Positions 8,991 to 17,286 of a stretch of 64,000 nucleotides of DNA are shown here, piece by piece (the first letter of the stretch is position 1; each line of letters begins with the position of its first letter). The DNA lies in NCBI RefSeq assembly GCF_006636205.1, contig NZ_VIGB01000003.1:7256501-7320500 (forward strand). Reading direction: 5' to 3'. A program made the translations under genes and the position numbers. This stretch comes from Kitasatospora acidiphila (GTDB lineage Bacteria > Actinomycetota > Actinomycetes > Streptomycetales > Streptomycetaceae). Under the pieces are notes generated by a model. It was given only the letters and a program-made list of their open reading frames with translations, did not search any database and was not told where the DNA came from.

Positions 8991-10948
8991 CGCGCCTCCC
9001 CGGGGACGGTTGCGTGGATCGCCTTGAAGTCGAAGCGGTAGATGGCGTAGGCGTCGCTCTCGTAGACCTTGGTGGTCCACGGCAGGTAGTTGTAACGGTC
9101 CAGGTTCTGCACGCCGATCGGGCTGGTGCCGCCGAACGCGAACGGCTCGTCCGGCTCGAAGTACACGCCGATCTCCGGCAGTTGGGTCGCGGTCCGCTTG
9201 TCGATCACCAGGTAGGTGTAGTTTGACGAGTCCAACTCGCGGACCAGGAACGGCGTTGGCGGCGTCGAGTTGAAGTACAGGTCGTAGGTCGGGAAGCCCT
9301 TGGCCGGCTGGGCCGGTTCGGCATCCGCCTCACGGACCAGCACCAGGCCGGTGTAGCGGTCGGAGACCACGTGCAGCTTGGCCCCCAGGTGCGCCTTGAA
9401 CCAGGCGGCCGTGCCGACCGCCTCGGCGGTCACCGAGCGGGTGTCGGAGCCGAAGACCGGGGTGCCGGGGAACCGGTAGTCCTCGTCCAGCCCGGCCGCC
9501 ACATTGCCCATCAGTGCATCGCCGGCCACCAGCACCGCCACCAGCGCGCCGGCCCGCCAGCGCCGCCCGCGCAGCTCGCCGAGCCGGTCCAGCGCCAGGA
9601 CCAGCACCGGGGTGAGCAGCACGCCCAGCCCGATCCAGGTGAACCCCCAGGTGCGCCGGGCGCCCTCGGCCCCGAACTCCACCATGATGAACGGCAGCGA
9701 CGGGAAGTAGAGCAGCCCGAACAGGCTCAGGCCCAGCATCAGCGGGTCCCCGCCGAACAGCCCGCCCGGCTGCCGGCGCCGCCGCCACAGCGCCCAGGCG
9801 GCCAGCGCGAAGCTCAGCAGCGGGACGGTGAACGCCGTGTACCGCTCGTAGAACGGCTCGGTGCTCGCCTTGAAGAGCGACCGGGTGCCCTTGCCGCCGG
9901 AGAACATGTGCAGCAACTGCTTGGCGCCGCCGCCCATGTACGGGGAGAGGTAGGCGAAGGTCGCCGGGGCGGCCAGCACCAGCCAGAGCACCCCGGCGCC
10001 GCCGACCAGCAGCGCCACCGTGCCGATGGTCACCGCCTTCTCGCGCGGCGCGGTGCCGCGCAGCGCGGCCACCATCGCCACCACGGTGAGCAGCGCCAGC
10101 AGCGCCGTCATCAGCACCGTGGTCAGGTGGTGGGTCGGCACCGCGCCGCAGCCGGCCAGCACCGCGCCGACCGTCCAGCGCAGCCGCTCCGGCCGCTCCT
10201 TCGCCCGGTGCGCCTTGGCCAGGCAGGCCAGGCACCACAGGAAGAACGGCATCGCCAGCGACTCGTAGGCGTACTCGGTGTCGAAGTAGATGAAGCTGGA
10301 GTTCAGGCTGTAGACCAGCGCCACCAGGGCGCCCGCGCGCAGCGAGCCGAACAGCGCCTCGCCGAGCAGGAACGCGCCGAACAGCGCCAGCACATGGGCG
10401 ACGACCATCACCACCAGGGCGCTCTGCCAGACCGTCAGGCCGGTGGCGTCGCTGATCGAGGCGGTGACGATGTGCAGGCCGGGGAACCGCGCGACGATGC
10501 CGATCAGGTGGTTCTGCGCGAACAGCTGCCCGTTGGCGGCCAGGTCGGTGGCCTGGCGCCAGTGCGCGATCTCGTCGTGGAACAGCGGCTGCCCGGGATT
10601 GCGCAGCAGCTTGGGCACGTAGCTGAACAGCCCGTAGCCGAGCAGCCAGCCGATCCGCACCCGCGGCGCGACTTGACGGGCCGTCAGAACGACTGCGGCG
10701 GGGCAGAAGAAGAGCAGCATGCCGGCCCAGAAGACCGCGTAGTGCGCGGTGTCCGCGCTGTCGGTGGCCGCCATCGAGAAGGCGACGGCGATCAGCACCG
10801 CACCGGCGGTGGCGGTCAGCCACAGCACCGCCCAGGCGAGCGGCGAACCGAACCGCGGTGCGCGGTGGTCCGGCCTGGCCGGCGGGCTGCCCGGCGGCCC
10901 GTCGGGCGTGGGGGCGGACTCCTCGGCGAGCAGGGTCGAATTGCTCAT
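8987..10948 (-). CDS. Polytopic membrane glycosyltransferase or polymerase-like protein
   Basis: 653 residues from ATG at 10948, which overlaps the stop of the upstream GT4 gene (ATGA). A short hydrophilic N-terminus is followed by about 12 membrane segments to residue ~470, then a soluble C-terminal domain. The first periplasmic loop has the FHDEIAHWRQATDLA motif, whose acidic pair matches the catalytic DE/DD loop of GT-C (PMT/ArnT-like) enzymes. TEYAYESLAMPFFLWCLACL lies in a later segment. It could transfer a lipid-linked sugar on the outer face or act as the repeat-unit polymerase, since no separate Wzy is seen in the operon. Confidence 0.8.
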   Translation of the reverse strand: MSNSTLLAEESAPTPDGPPGSPPARPDHRAPRFGSPLAWAVLWLTATAGAVLIAVAFSMAATDSADTAHYAVFWAGMLLFFCPAAVVLTARQVAPRVRIGWLLGYGLFSYVPKLLRNPGQPLFHDEIAHWRQATDLAANGQLFAQNHLIGIVARFPGLHIVTASISDATGLTVWQSALVVMVVAHVLALFGAFLLGEALFGSLRAGALVALVYSLNSSFIYFDTEYAYESLAMPFFLWCLACLAKAHRAKERPERLRWTVGAVLAGCGAVPTHHLTTVLMTALLALLTVVAMVAALRGTAPREKAVTIGTVALLVGGAGVLWLVLAAPATFAYLSPYMGGGAKQLLHMFSGGKGTRSLFKASTEPFYERYTAFTVPLLSFALAAWALWRRRRQPGGLFGGDPLMLGLSLFGLLYFPSLPFIMVEFGAEGARRTWGFTWIGLGVLLTPVLVLALDRLGELRGRRWRAGALVAVLVAGDALMGNVAAGLDEDYRFPGTPVFGSDTRSVTAEAVGTAAWFKAHLGAKLHVVSDRYTGLVLVREADAEPAQPAKGFPTYDLYFNSTPPTPFLVRELDSSNYTYLVIDKRTATQLPEIGVYFEPDEPFAFGGTSPIGVQNLDRYNYLPWTTKVYESDAYAIYRFDFKAIHATVPGEAR

Positions 10949-12033
10949 GCCGCCACCTCGCGGTAGACGCCGACCAGTTGGGCCGCGACGGCGTCCCAGT
11001 CGGGGATCTCCTCGCTGCCCGGAGCGGGTGGTCCGGCCAGGCAGTCGGCCAGTCGGCGGGCCAGCTCGGTGGGCGTGGCACCCTCCGGCACCAGCCGCAC
11101 CGCGCTCGCCGCCGGCAGCTCCGCGTGCGCCGGGATGTCCGAGAGCACCGCCCAGGCCCCCGTGGCCAGGGCCTCGGCCGGGGCCAGCCCGTAGGCCTCG
11201 TGCTCCGACAGGCTGCACAGCACCGCCGCGGTCCGCAGCCAGCGGCGCAACTCCAGGTCACCGACCCGGCCCAGGAAGCGGATCCGCGCCCCGGCGCCCG
11301 TGCCCGCCGCCAACCGCTCCAGCCGCGACCGGTCCGGCCCGTCCCCGATGATCACCAACTGCGCTTCGGGATCCGCAAGCCGGCCGAACCCCTCGATCAC
11401 CCGGTCGACCCGCTTGTAGCGCTCCAGCCGACCGACGCTGAGCACCGTGGCCGGTTCGTCGGGCAGTGGCGCCGCCGCGAGCAGCGCCCGGCGGTCCACC
11501 GCGTTGGGCACCACCGCGACCTTGCCGGCCGCCGCGGGGAAGTCCCGTGCGAACAGCTCGGCTTCCGGCCGCGAGACGCACAGCACCGCGCGGGCCCGGC
11601 CCGCCGCGGCCCGCCCGGCCGGCCGGTAGGCGCGGTGCAGCAGCGCCCGGGCCGCCGTGTGGCCGGTGCCGTGGTAGTGCGGCGTCAGCACGAACGGCAC
11701 TCGCAGGCCGCGCAGTTGCAGGGTCAGCGCGGCGCCCACCCCGGTCAGCGCGTGGTAGCTGTGCCCGTGCACCACGTCGAACGAGGCCGCGTGGCGGGCC
11801 AGATGACGGTAGAGGCCGGGCGCCGTCCGGTAGTTCTCGGCGCGGTTGGCGGCGAACCGCCGCACCAGCACGCCGTCTTCGGTGCTGACCGCGGGGCCCG
11901 TCGGGCGGGGCTGCTGGGCGAGCACCTCCACGCTCAGCCCCGCCCGCACCAGGGCCCGCGCGGTCTGCGCGACCACGGCCTCCACGCCCCCGGGGGTCGG
12001 CGGGTACCCCGGGCTGACCAGTGCGAGCCTCAC
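10945..12033 (-). CDS. Glycosyltransferase family 4 protein
   Basis: The GTG start at 12033 overlaps the upstream TGA (GTGA) and yields 362 residues, normal for GT4. N-terminal motif LVSPGYPPTPGGVEAVVAQTAR, DVVHGHSYHALTGVGAAL, acceptor-domain end CVSRPEAELFARDF, then the donor domain VPNAVDRRALL, LSVGRLERYKRVDRVIEGF and the EX7E-like SLSEHEAYGLAPAEALATG. It presumably adds one sugar of the repeat unit on the cytoplasmic face. Substrates unknown. Confidence 0.93.
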   Translation of the reverse strand: MRLALVSPGYPPTPGGVEAVVAQTARALVRAGLSVEVLAQQPRPTGPAVSTEDGVLVRRFAANRAENYRTAPGLYRHLARHAASFDVVHGHSYHALTGVGAALTLQLRGLRVPFVLTPHYHGTGHTAARALLHRAYRPAGRAAAGRARAVLCVSRPEAELFARDFPAAAGKVAVVPNAVDRRALLAAAPLPDEPATVLSVGRLERYKRVDRVIEGFGRLADPEAQLVIIGDGPDRSRLERLAAGTGAGARIRFLGRVGDLELRRWLRTAAVLCSLSEHEAYGLAPAEALATGAWAVLSDIPAHAELPAASAVRLVPEGATPTELARRLADCLAGPPAPGSEEIPDWDAVAAQLVGVYREVAA

Positions 12034-13181
12034 CGTTCCCCGCCTTCCGCCCGCGCGGTGCCGATGACGGCCTCGACGTTCCGTTCCCAGCTGTGCGGGT
12101 CGGAGAAGTGCTCTCCGGCCATGGTGACCACCTTGCGCAAACCTTCCAGTAGTGCGTCCACGTCCTCCGGCGGCACCAGCACCGCCCCGGGGTAGTCCCC
12201 GACCGCCTCCACCAGTCCGCCCACCGAACTCAGCACCACCGGCAGCCCGTTGCTCATCGCGATGTGCAGCGGACCGCTCGCGGAGGAGCGCCGGTAGGGC
12301 AGCACCAGGGCGTCGGCCGCGGCGAAGTGGGCCTTCGCCTCCTCGTCCGACACATAGCGGTTGACCAGCGTGATCCGGTCCCGGTAGGGGGAGTTCTCGA
12401 TCATCCGGATCGGCTCCACGCACCCCTCCCAGGTCTCGCCCACCACGGTCAGCCGAACTCCGTCGATCTCCTCTGGGGAGAGCCGGTCGAAGGCCGAGAT
12501 CAGCAGGTCCAGTCCCTTGTACGGCCGGATCAGGCCGAAGAAGAGCAGCCGGCACGCGCCGTCGGTGGGCGGCACCCGCTCGACCGCGTAGTGGTCGAAC
12601 GGGCCGTGCGACACCACGGTGACCGGCCGGCCCGACAGGTCGAACAGTCCGCGCAGCAGCTCCTCGTCGTACGCCGAGTGCACCAGGAAGGCGTCGGAGC
12701 GGCGCAGCAGCGCGGAGAGCAGCCAGCGGGTGTAGCCGGCCACGAACGGGATCCGGATCTCCCCGGTGTCCTGCACCTCGTGGAACTCCACCACCACCCG
12801 GGCGCCCAACGCCCTTGCCGCGACCGCCAGTACCAGGTAGGTGTGCGCCACGGTGCCGGTCCACCACTGGAAGACGATGGTGTCGGGCCGGTTGCGGCGC
12901 AGCCGGCGCAGCGCGATCAGCAGGCTGGGCAGCCAGAACCAGTCCACGCCGTCGTAGACGTCGACCCGCTCGTCGTAGTCGATGGCCGCCACCTTCACAC
13001 CCACCCGCTTGCGGCCCGGGTAGAGGAACGCGGGCAGCAGCCGGCGCATCAACAGGGCCGAGACCTCGGCGTCTTCGGCGAGCGCGCCGGCCAGTCGGCA
13101 GGTGTAGTGGCTCAGCCCGCCGGTGAACCGCCAGCCCGAGCCCACCACGCACACCCTCGGCCGGCGTTCACTGCCCGCCAT
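12030..13181 (-). CDS. Glycosyltransferase family 4 protein
   Basis: The ATG at 13181 has a near-perfect AAGGAGGGG site and overlaps the upstream stop by 14 bp; product 383 residues. GT-B fold: VCVVGSGWRFTGGLSHYTCR at the N-terminus, an amphipathic membrane-associating stretch around residues 75-110, LLFFGLIRPYKGLDLLISAF and YRRSSASGPLHIAMSNGLPV in the donor domain. It resembles GumH/AceA-like mannosyl- or glucosyltransferases only at the family level. Confidence 0.92.
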   Translation of the reverse strand: MAGSERRPRVCVVGSGWRFTGGLSHYTCRLAGALAEDAEVSALLMRRLLPAFLYPGRKRVGVKVAAIDYDERVDVYDGVDWFWLPSLLIALRRLRRNRPDTIVFQWWTGTVAHTYLVLAVAARALGARVVVEFHEVQDTGEIRIPFVAGYTRWLLSALLRRSDAFLVHSAYDEELLRGLFDLSGRPVTVVSHGPFDHYAVERVPPTDGACRLLFFGLIRPYKGLDLLISAFDRLSPEEIDGVRLTVVGETWEGCVEPIRMIENSPYRDRITLVNRYVSDEEAKAHFAAADALVLPYRRSSASGPLHIAMSNGLPVVLSSVGGLVEAVGDYPGAVLVPPEDVDALLEGLRKVVTMAGEHFSDPHSWERNVEAVIGTARAEGGER

Positions 13182-14511
13182 GGATCCCCTCCTTGCCCTT
13201 GCTGTCGGTGCCCTTGCCGCTGACGCCCTTGCCGTCGGTGCCTGCGCTGTTGGTGCCTGCGCTGTTGGTGGCTGTGCTGTTGGTGCTCTCGCCGCGGATC
13301 CGGTGCCGCGCGGCTTCCCGGCGGACCCCGGCGACCGCCGCCGCGGCCGCATAGGCGGTGTAGCCCGCCCGTGACCGAGTGCTGGGCCCGCAGACCGTGA
13401 ACTCCGGGTGCTGGACGATCTGTTCGCTCCAGCGCAGCTTGGCGACATCCGGGCCGAGCGACAGGTTGAACTCGCCACGCCCGTACCGCACCGCGTTCTC
13501 GGCGGCCGTCAGCTGGAGCAGCGTCACCGGACTGACGCTCCACCAGTCCGGGTCGACCCCGCTGACGCCCAGATAGCCGGCGCCCGGTGCGTGCAGCACC
13601 AGCAGCGCCGCCACCGGCCGGTCCTCGACGTCCAGGGTGAGGATCTCGGCCCGCCCCTGCTCGGCGAGCAGCGGCAGCACCTCGGCCAGGAAGTCGCGGT
13701 GACGCGGGTCGGCCAGCACATCGCCGTGCCGTCGGCGGCCCGCCAACTGTGCGCGGGCCGCGTGCAGTTCGGCCAGCCACGGCAGTGCTCGGGCCACCTG
13801 TGACGGACTGCGGTGGGTGGTGACCGTCCACTCCCGGCCGCTGCGGTTCAGCCGGTTCCGGCCCCGCCGCACGCTCTCCTTGACATTGCGCTTCAGGCCC
13901 GGCCGCAGCGCCTCGACCGAGGCCGGCAGCGGCAGCACCACCGAGGGGCGGGTGGTCCGGTGCCGGATCAGTCCGCGCAGCGCCACCGGACCGCTCAGCC
14001 ATTCGGGTTCCAGCCAGCCCTGCTCGGCGCCGAGCGGCAGGTCCAGCCAGTCCCACTCCGCCGAACGCCCGCACCAGTGCCGCACCACCGCGCGCAGCAC
14101 CGTCCGCGCGTCCTGCGTGGCGCAGAGCACCGCCGGCAGCTCGGTCAGCTCGTCGTGCCGGCCGGCGCCCAGCAGGTGTACGGTCCGCAGCGCCGGGCCG
14201 AACCGGCGGAGATAGCAGGGCGCCACGCCGACCAGTTCCGGGCCGCGCTCGACGGCCAGCACATTGAGCTCCCGCTCACTGCTGAAGTGCCGGGCCCAGA
14301 CTTCGGACCACTCCGGAGCGGCGTACGGATTGCGGGAGTTGACGCGCTGGTGCAGGGCCCGCCAGGGCTCGCGCAGGGCCGCCAGCCCGGCGAAGTCGCC
14401 GATCCGACGGACCGTCAACTCCCCTTCCCGCCGCTCCCCGTGGCCACCCCGGGGGCGTCCCTCCCATGCGCCGGTCCGCTCGCCGGTCACATCGGTGACG
14501 TGCAGCCGCAT
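13168..14511 (-). CDS. GNAT-type acyltransferase of the CelD/BcsL (FemAB-like) family
   Basis: 447 residues. The central region (WLAELHAARAQLAG... AEILTLDVEDRPVAALLVLHA... YLGVSGVDPDWWSVSPVTLL) is the Acetyltransf_6 fold found in polysaccharide operons as CelD/EpsX-like N-acyltransferases. It probably acylates a sugar intermediate. The first ~30 residues are Gly/Arg-rich and may not be conserved; a start near residue 34 (VRRIGDFAGLA) is possible. The last ~40 residues are a low-complexity Asn/Ser/Thr/Gly/Lys tail encoded by a 15-nt tandem repeat. The start overlaps the GT2 stop by one base (TGATG). Confidence 0.85.
   Translation of the reverse strand: MRLHVTDVTGERTGAWEGRPRGGHGERREGELTVRRIGDFAGLAALREPWRALHQRVNSRNPYAAPEWSEVWARHFSSERELNVLAVERGPELVGVAPCYLRRFGPALRTVHLLGAGRHDELTELPAVLCATQDARTVLRAVVRHWCGRSAEWDWLDLPLGAEQGWLEPEWLSGPVALRGLIRHRTTRPSVVLPLPASVEALRPGLKRNVKESVRRGRNRLNRSGREWTVTTHRSPSQVARALPWLAELHAARAQLAGRRRHGDVLADPRHRDFLAEVLPLLAEQGRAEILTLDVEDRPVAALLVLHAPGAGYLGVSGVDPDWWSVSPVTLLQLTAAENAVRYGRGEFNLSLGPDVAKLRWSEQIVQHPEFTVCGPSTRSRAGYTAYAAAAAVAGVRREAARHRIRGESTNSTATNSAGTNSAGTDGKGVSGKGTDSKGKEGIHGGQ
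13237..13281. repeat. Three tandem 15-nt repeats inside the GNAT gene
   Basis: Plus-strand unit GGTGCCTGCGCTGTT occurs twice exactly (13237-13251, 13252-13266) and once with two changes (13267-13281). On the coding strand it encodes five-residue repeats of the NSAGT type in the C-terminal tail. Copy number is likely to vary between strains by slippage. Confidence 0.85.
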
Positions 14512-15470
14512 CAGGCCACTCCACTGGACGCCTGCTCGTCGGACGGGGCGCCCACCGCCGCCGGCCGGTTCTCGTGCACGGCCGACGGTCCGTTCCCCGC
14601 CGCGTCCGCCGCGTCCGTCGCGGCGTCCAGCAACTCCGCCATGCTCCGCGGGCCGCGCCCGAACCGGACCCGGCCCAGCGTGACCAGGCAGCCGAACCCG
14701 TCGCGCCAGGTGAGCTTCTTGCCCTCGTTGTGGGAGCGGCTGTGGTAGCTGATCGGAACCTCGAACGGCCGGATGCCGAGCCGCAGTAGACGAGCCGTCA
14801 GCTCGCTGTCCAGGCCGAACCCGGTGTCCTGCAGCCGCAGCGCCCGGAACAGGCCGAGCGGCACCAGCTTGAGGCAGGTGTGCATGTCGGCCAGGTGCGC
14901 GTCGAACAGCACGTTCGCCGCCAGCGTGGTCATCTTGTTGCCCATCGCGAACCGGTACGACTGGTAGACCGTGTTCGCCCCGAACAGCCGCGCCCCGTAG
15001 ACCACGTCGCAGCGTCCGGCCAGCACCGGTTCCACCAGGCGCGGGATGTCGGCGGGGGCGTACTCCAGGTCGGCGTCGAACGGCAAAACGTGGGTGCCGG
15101 AGGCGAGCTGGGCGGCCGTCAGCAGTGCGGCACCCTTGCCGAAGTTGCGTGGATGGCGGTACGTGATCACCCGTGGGTCGTCGATCTGGGCGATGTGCAG
15201 GGGAGTTCGGTCGGAGCTGCCGTCGTCCACGATGATCAGCTCGATCTCGAACGGGTAGTCCTGGGACAGCAGCGCCTCGGCGACCGCGGCGATGGTCTCT
15301 TCCTCGTTGTAGGCCGGCATCAGCAGCGAGAGCTTGACCGGCCCCTCACCGGACCAGGCACGGCCGGACCGTAACCGGCGACCGGCGGCTCCGCGGAGCG
15401 CACCGGTCCCATCGGCCATCCCGGGAGGGGCGGCGGCGATGTGGGTCGCGGTCGCGCGTATCGGCTTCAT
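14511..15470 (-). CDS. Glycosyltransferase family 2 protein, first gene of the exopolysaccharide operon
   Basis: I place the start at ATG 15470 (MKPIRATATHIAAAPP), preceded by GTGGAGG; the frame is open further upstream but that runs into the repeat-rich promoter region. GT-A motifs: VKLSLLMPAYNEEETIAAV, ELIIVDDGSSDRT, the DXD-like PFDADLEYAP, and TGFGLDSELTARLLRLG. 319 residues, no membrane segments, similar to DPM1/polyprenyl-phosphate hexose synthases, so it may make the lipid-linked donor or act on a nucleotide sugar. The C-terminal ~50 residues are Ala-rich and disordered. Confidence 0.9.
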   Translation of the reverse strand: MKPIRATATHIAAAPPGMADGTGALRGAAGRRLRSGRAWSGEGPVKLSLLMPAYNEEETIAAVAEALLSQDYPFEIELIIVDDGSSDRTPLHIAQIDDPRVITYRHPRNFGKGAALLTAAQLASGTHVLPFDADLEYAPADIPRLVEPVLAGRCDVVYGARLFGANTVYQSYRFAMGNKMTTLAANVLFDAHLADMHTCLKLVPLGLFRALRLQDTGFGLDSELTARLLRLGIRPFEVPISYHSRSHNEGKKLTWRDGFGCLVTLGRVRFGRGPRSMAELLDAATDAADAAGNGPSAVHENRPAAVGAPSDEQASSGVA

Positions 15471-16355
15471 GAGGCCTCCACTGTCCATATCACTGGGGTC
15501 GGACCTTCTTTGGCGCATTCTTGGCCTCCGGGGCCGCCGCCTAAGGCATTCGAAAACGACGGATGGCGGTGGCGCCAGGTGGGGGTGGATGTCGACGAGC
15601 ATCTGTCAACGAGCTTTTCGGACAAGCGATTGCCGACGGGGGTATGCCGACGAGCGTTTGCCGACTGGGGTTTGCCGGCGGGCGTGCGGAGTCGAGGGGG
15701 CGGGTTCTGGTGCGGGAAAAAGGCAGGCGGAAACAAGCCACGGAACAGACGGAAAGCAGAATGCGAGCACGCCGAACACGCCCACGGCGCCAGGGAATTC
15801 CGCCACACCGCAGTCGCGGACGTCGCGGGCGGGTGCGGCGGGTGACTAGGAGTATCGCGGTCGGCCGGGCGGCCCGGCGCAATCAGCCGCTGAACGAGAG
15901 CCCAACGGCCGATGACACCCTGACCTGCTCGCCTCTGACCGCTGCTGACGGATCATCAGCTAGGTGCTCGGCCAGCACGGCAGGGCTCGGCGCTGGTCCT
16001 GGGCGCGCCGTGCAGTGCGCGCGGCACCAATACCGACAACGGTTCTCCGCATGCCGATGGTGTTGATGAGCGGCGAAGATCGACATTTGCGCGACATTCC
16101 CAGATGCCCCCCGGGCTTATGGCGGGACGTGCGACGGAGCCCTCCCTCAGGGCCTCGTCCGCCTGTCAGCTTCCCACGATGGTGATGAAGAGGCCGCGTC
16201 CATGTGTTACAGGCATATGACATTCCCTTCACCAGGGATCGGCCCTTCGCCAGCTGCCTGTCATCCTTGCAGTCGCCGCACGGGAAAACCAGTAAATCAG
16301 GTGATCTCGTAAATCAACGCGTTCCTGATAGCCGGACAAAACGGTCACAGGTTAA
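15471..16355. other. Long non-coding leader/intergenic region upstream of the exopolysaccharide operon
   Basis: No convincing gene on either strand; open frames here have no ribosome site or family resemblance. It contains the 14-nt repeat array at 15591-15687 and an A-rich patch around 15715-15760. The start of the minus-strand operon message should lie here. A possible -10 hexamer (TGATATG on the minus strand) sits near 15490, close to the GT2 start, which would leave a very short leader. Confidence 0.6.
15591..15687. repeat. Seven degenerate tandem 14-nt repeats upstream of the exopolysaccharide operon
   Basis: Read on the plus strand, units begin at 15591, 15605, 15619 (one base short), 15632, 15646, 15660 and 15674. 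The approximate consensus is GCCGACGAGCGTTT; the four from 15632 on are the clearest. They end about 120 bp upstream of the first gene's start codon. Repeated binding sites for an activator or repressor is the simplest reading; no known operator is recognised. Confidence 0.7.
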
Positions 16356-16417
16356 CTGGTGTCACTGTGGTACGCGAAGTGGTCATGGGGTGACACCAGT
16401 ATCTTGCCGTCACCCCA
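16356..16417. promoter_or_regulatory. Two mutually exclusive inverted repeats
   Basis: CTGGTGTCAC (16356-16365) is perfectly complementary to GTGACACCAG (16390-16399), and TGGGGTGAC (16386-16394) to GTCACCCCA (16409-16417). The two hairpins share the GTGAC core and cannot form together. They lie 80-140 bp beyond the stop codon of the minus-strand SDR gene, so they could be its terminator or a switch; they could also be clustered operators, since GTCAC/GTGAC recurs at least five times in about 100 bp. Confidence 0.55.
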
Positions 16418-16498
16418 CGACGCGGTCACATCAAGGTGCTTGGAGTGTCAGGACGGTGGAGCTGGTGTGCTCTGAGTGGCGACGCCGCCCATGACCGA

Positions 16499-17215
16499 TC
16501 ACCAGGGCACGGACGTCCCGTCCCAGGAGAAGAAGCCGCCGGTGGGACCGCCGTCCGGCAGCAGGGCCAGACGGAGGGCGCCCTGCGCGGCCTCGGCCGG
16601 ATCGCCGCCGGCAGCGGCCGCCCGGGCGTTGAGATCGGTGGCCCGCAGGCCGGGGGCGAGCGCATTGACCTTGAAGCCGTCCTCGGCCAGCGTCTGCGCG
16701 TAGAGGACGGTGAGGGCGTTGAGGGCGGCCTTGGACGACCGGTACGCGGCGGCACCGCCGCTTCCCGGGGGGAACTGGGGGTTGGGGTTGGTGCTCCAGG
16801 TCAGCGAAGCGGTGCCACTGGAGATGTTGACGATGCGCGGGTGCGGGGAGCGGCGCAGGGCGGGCAGGAAGGCATTGGTCACCGCCACCACCCCGAACAC
16901 ATTGGTCTCGTAGGTGCGCCGGTACTCCTCGACCGCGGTGTCGACCGGCAGGGCGAGCGACGGTGAGATGCCGGCGTTGTTGACCAGCACGTCCAGGCGC
17001 TCCACCTGAGCCGCGGCCCGTGCGATGCCGTCGGGATCCGTCACGTCGAGGACCAGCAGGCGGGCCCCGGCACCGATCTCCTCGACGGCCCGCCGGCCGC
17101 GCTCGGCGTCGCGTGACCCCATGTACACCGTGAGGCCCTCGGCGGCGAGCAGCCGGGCGATGTGCTTGCCGATGCCCTTGTTGGCACCGGTGACCAGAGC
17201 TGTGCGTTCGTTCAT
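16499..17215 (-). CDS. SDR-family NAD(P)-dependent oxidoreductase
   Basis: 238 residues from ATG at 17215. Classical SDR: coenzyme motif TGANKGIGKHIA (residues ~9-20), VLDVTDPDG, NNAGIS, the catalytic Ser in NISSGTAS, and the YRSSKAALN active-site Tyr/Lys. SRDAERGRR after the second strand suggests NADP preference. The gene is divergent from an MmyB-like HTH regulator with only ~70 bp between starts, a common arrangement in Streptomyces in which the regulator controls the SDR. Substrate unknown. Confidence 0.95.
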   Translation of the reverse strand: MNERTALVTGANKGIGKHIARLLAAEGLTVYMGSRDAERGRRAVEEIGAGARLLVLDVTDPDGIARAAAQVERLDVLVNNAGISPSLALPVDTAVEEYRRTYETNVFGVVAVTNAFLPALRRSPHPRIVNISSGTASLTWSTNPNPQFPPGSGGAAAYRSSKAALNALTVLYAQTLAEDGFKVNALAPGLRATDLNARAAAAGGDPAEAAQGALRLALLPDGGPTGGFFSWDGTSVPW

Positions 17216-17286
17216 GGCAACCACGCTTCCCCGGTTGTGGATAGCCTGCCAGGGACAGCCTGTACCAGGCAGTGGGAGGAGGCGAC

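Noticed and set aside
15540..15880. Small open frames across the 14-nt repeat array
   Set aside because: The apparent protein repeats arise from the tandem DNA repeat; no start with ribosome site.
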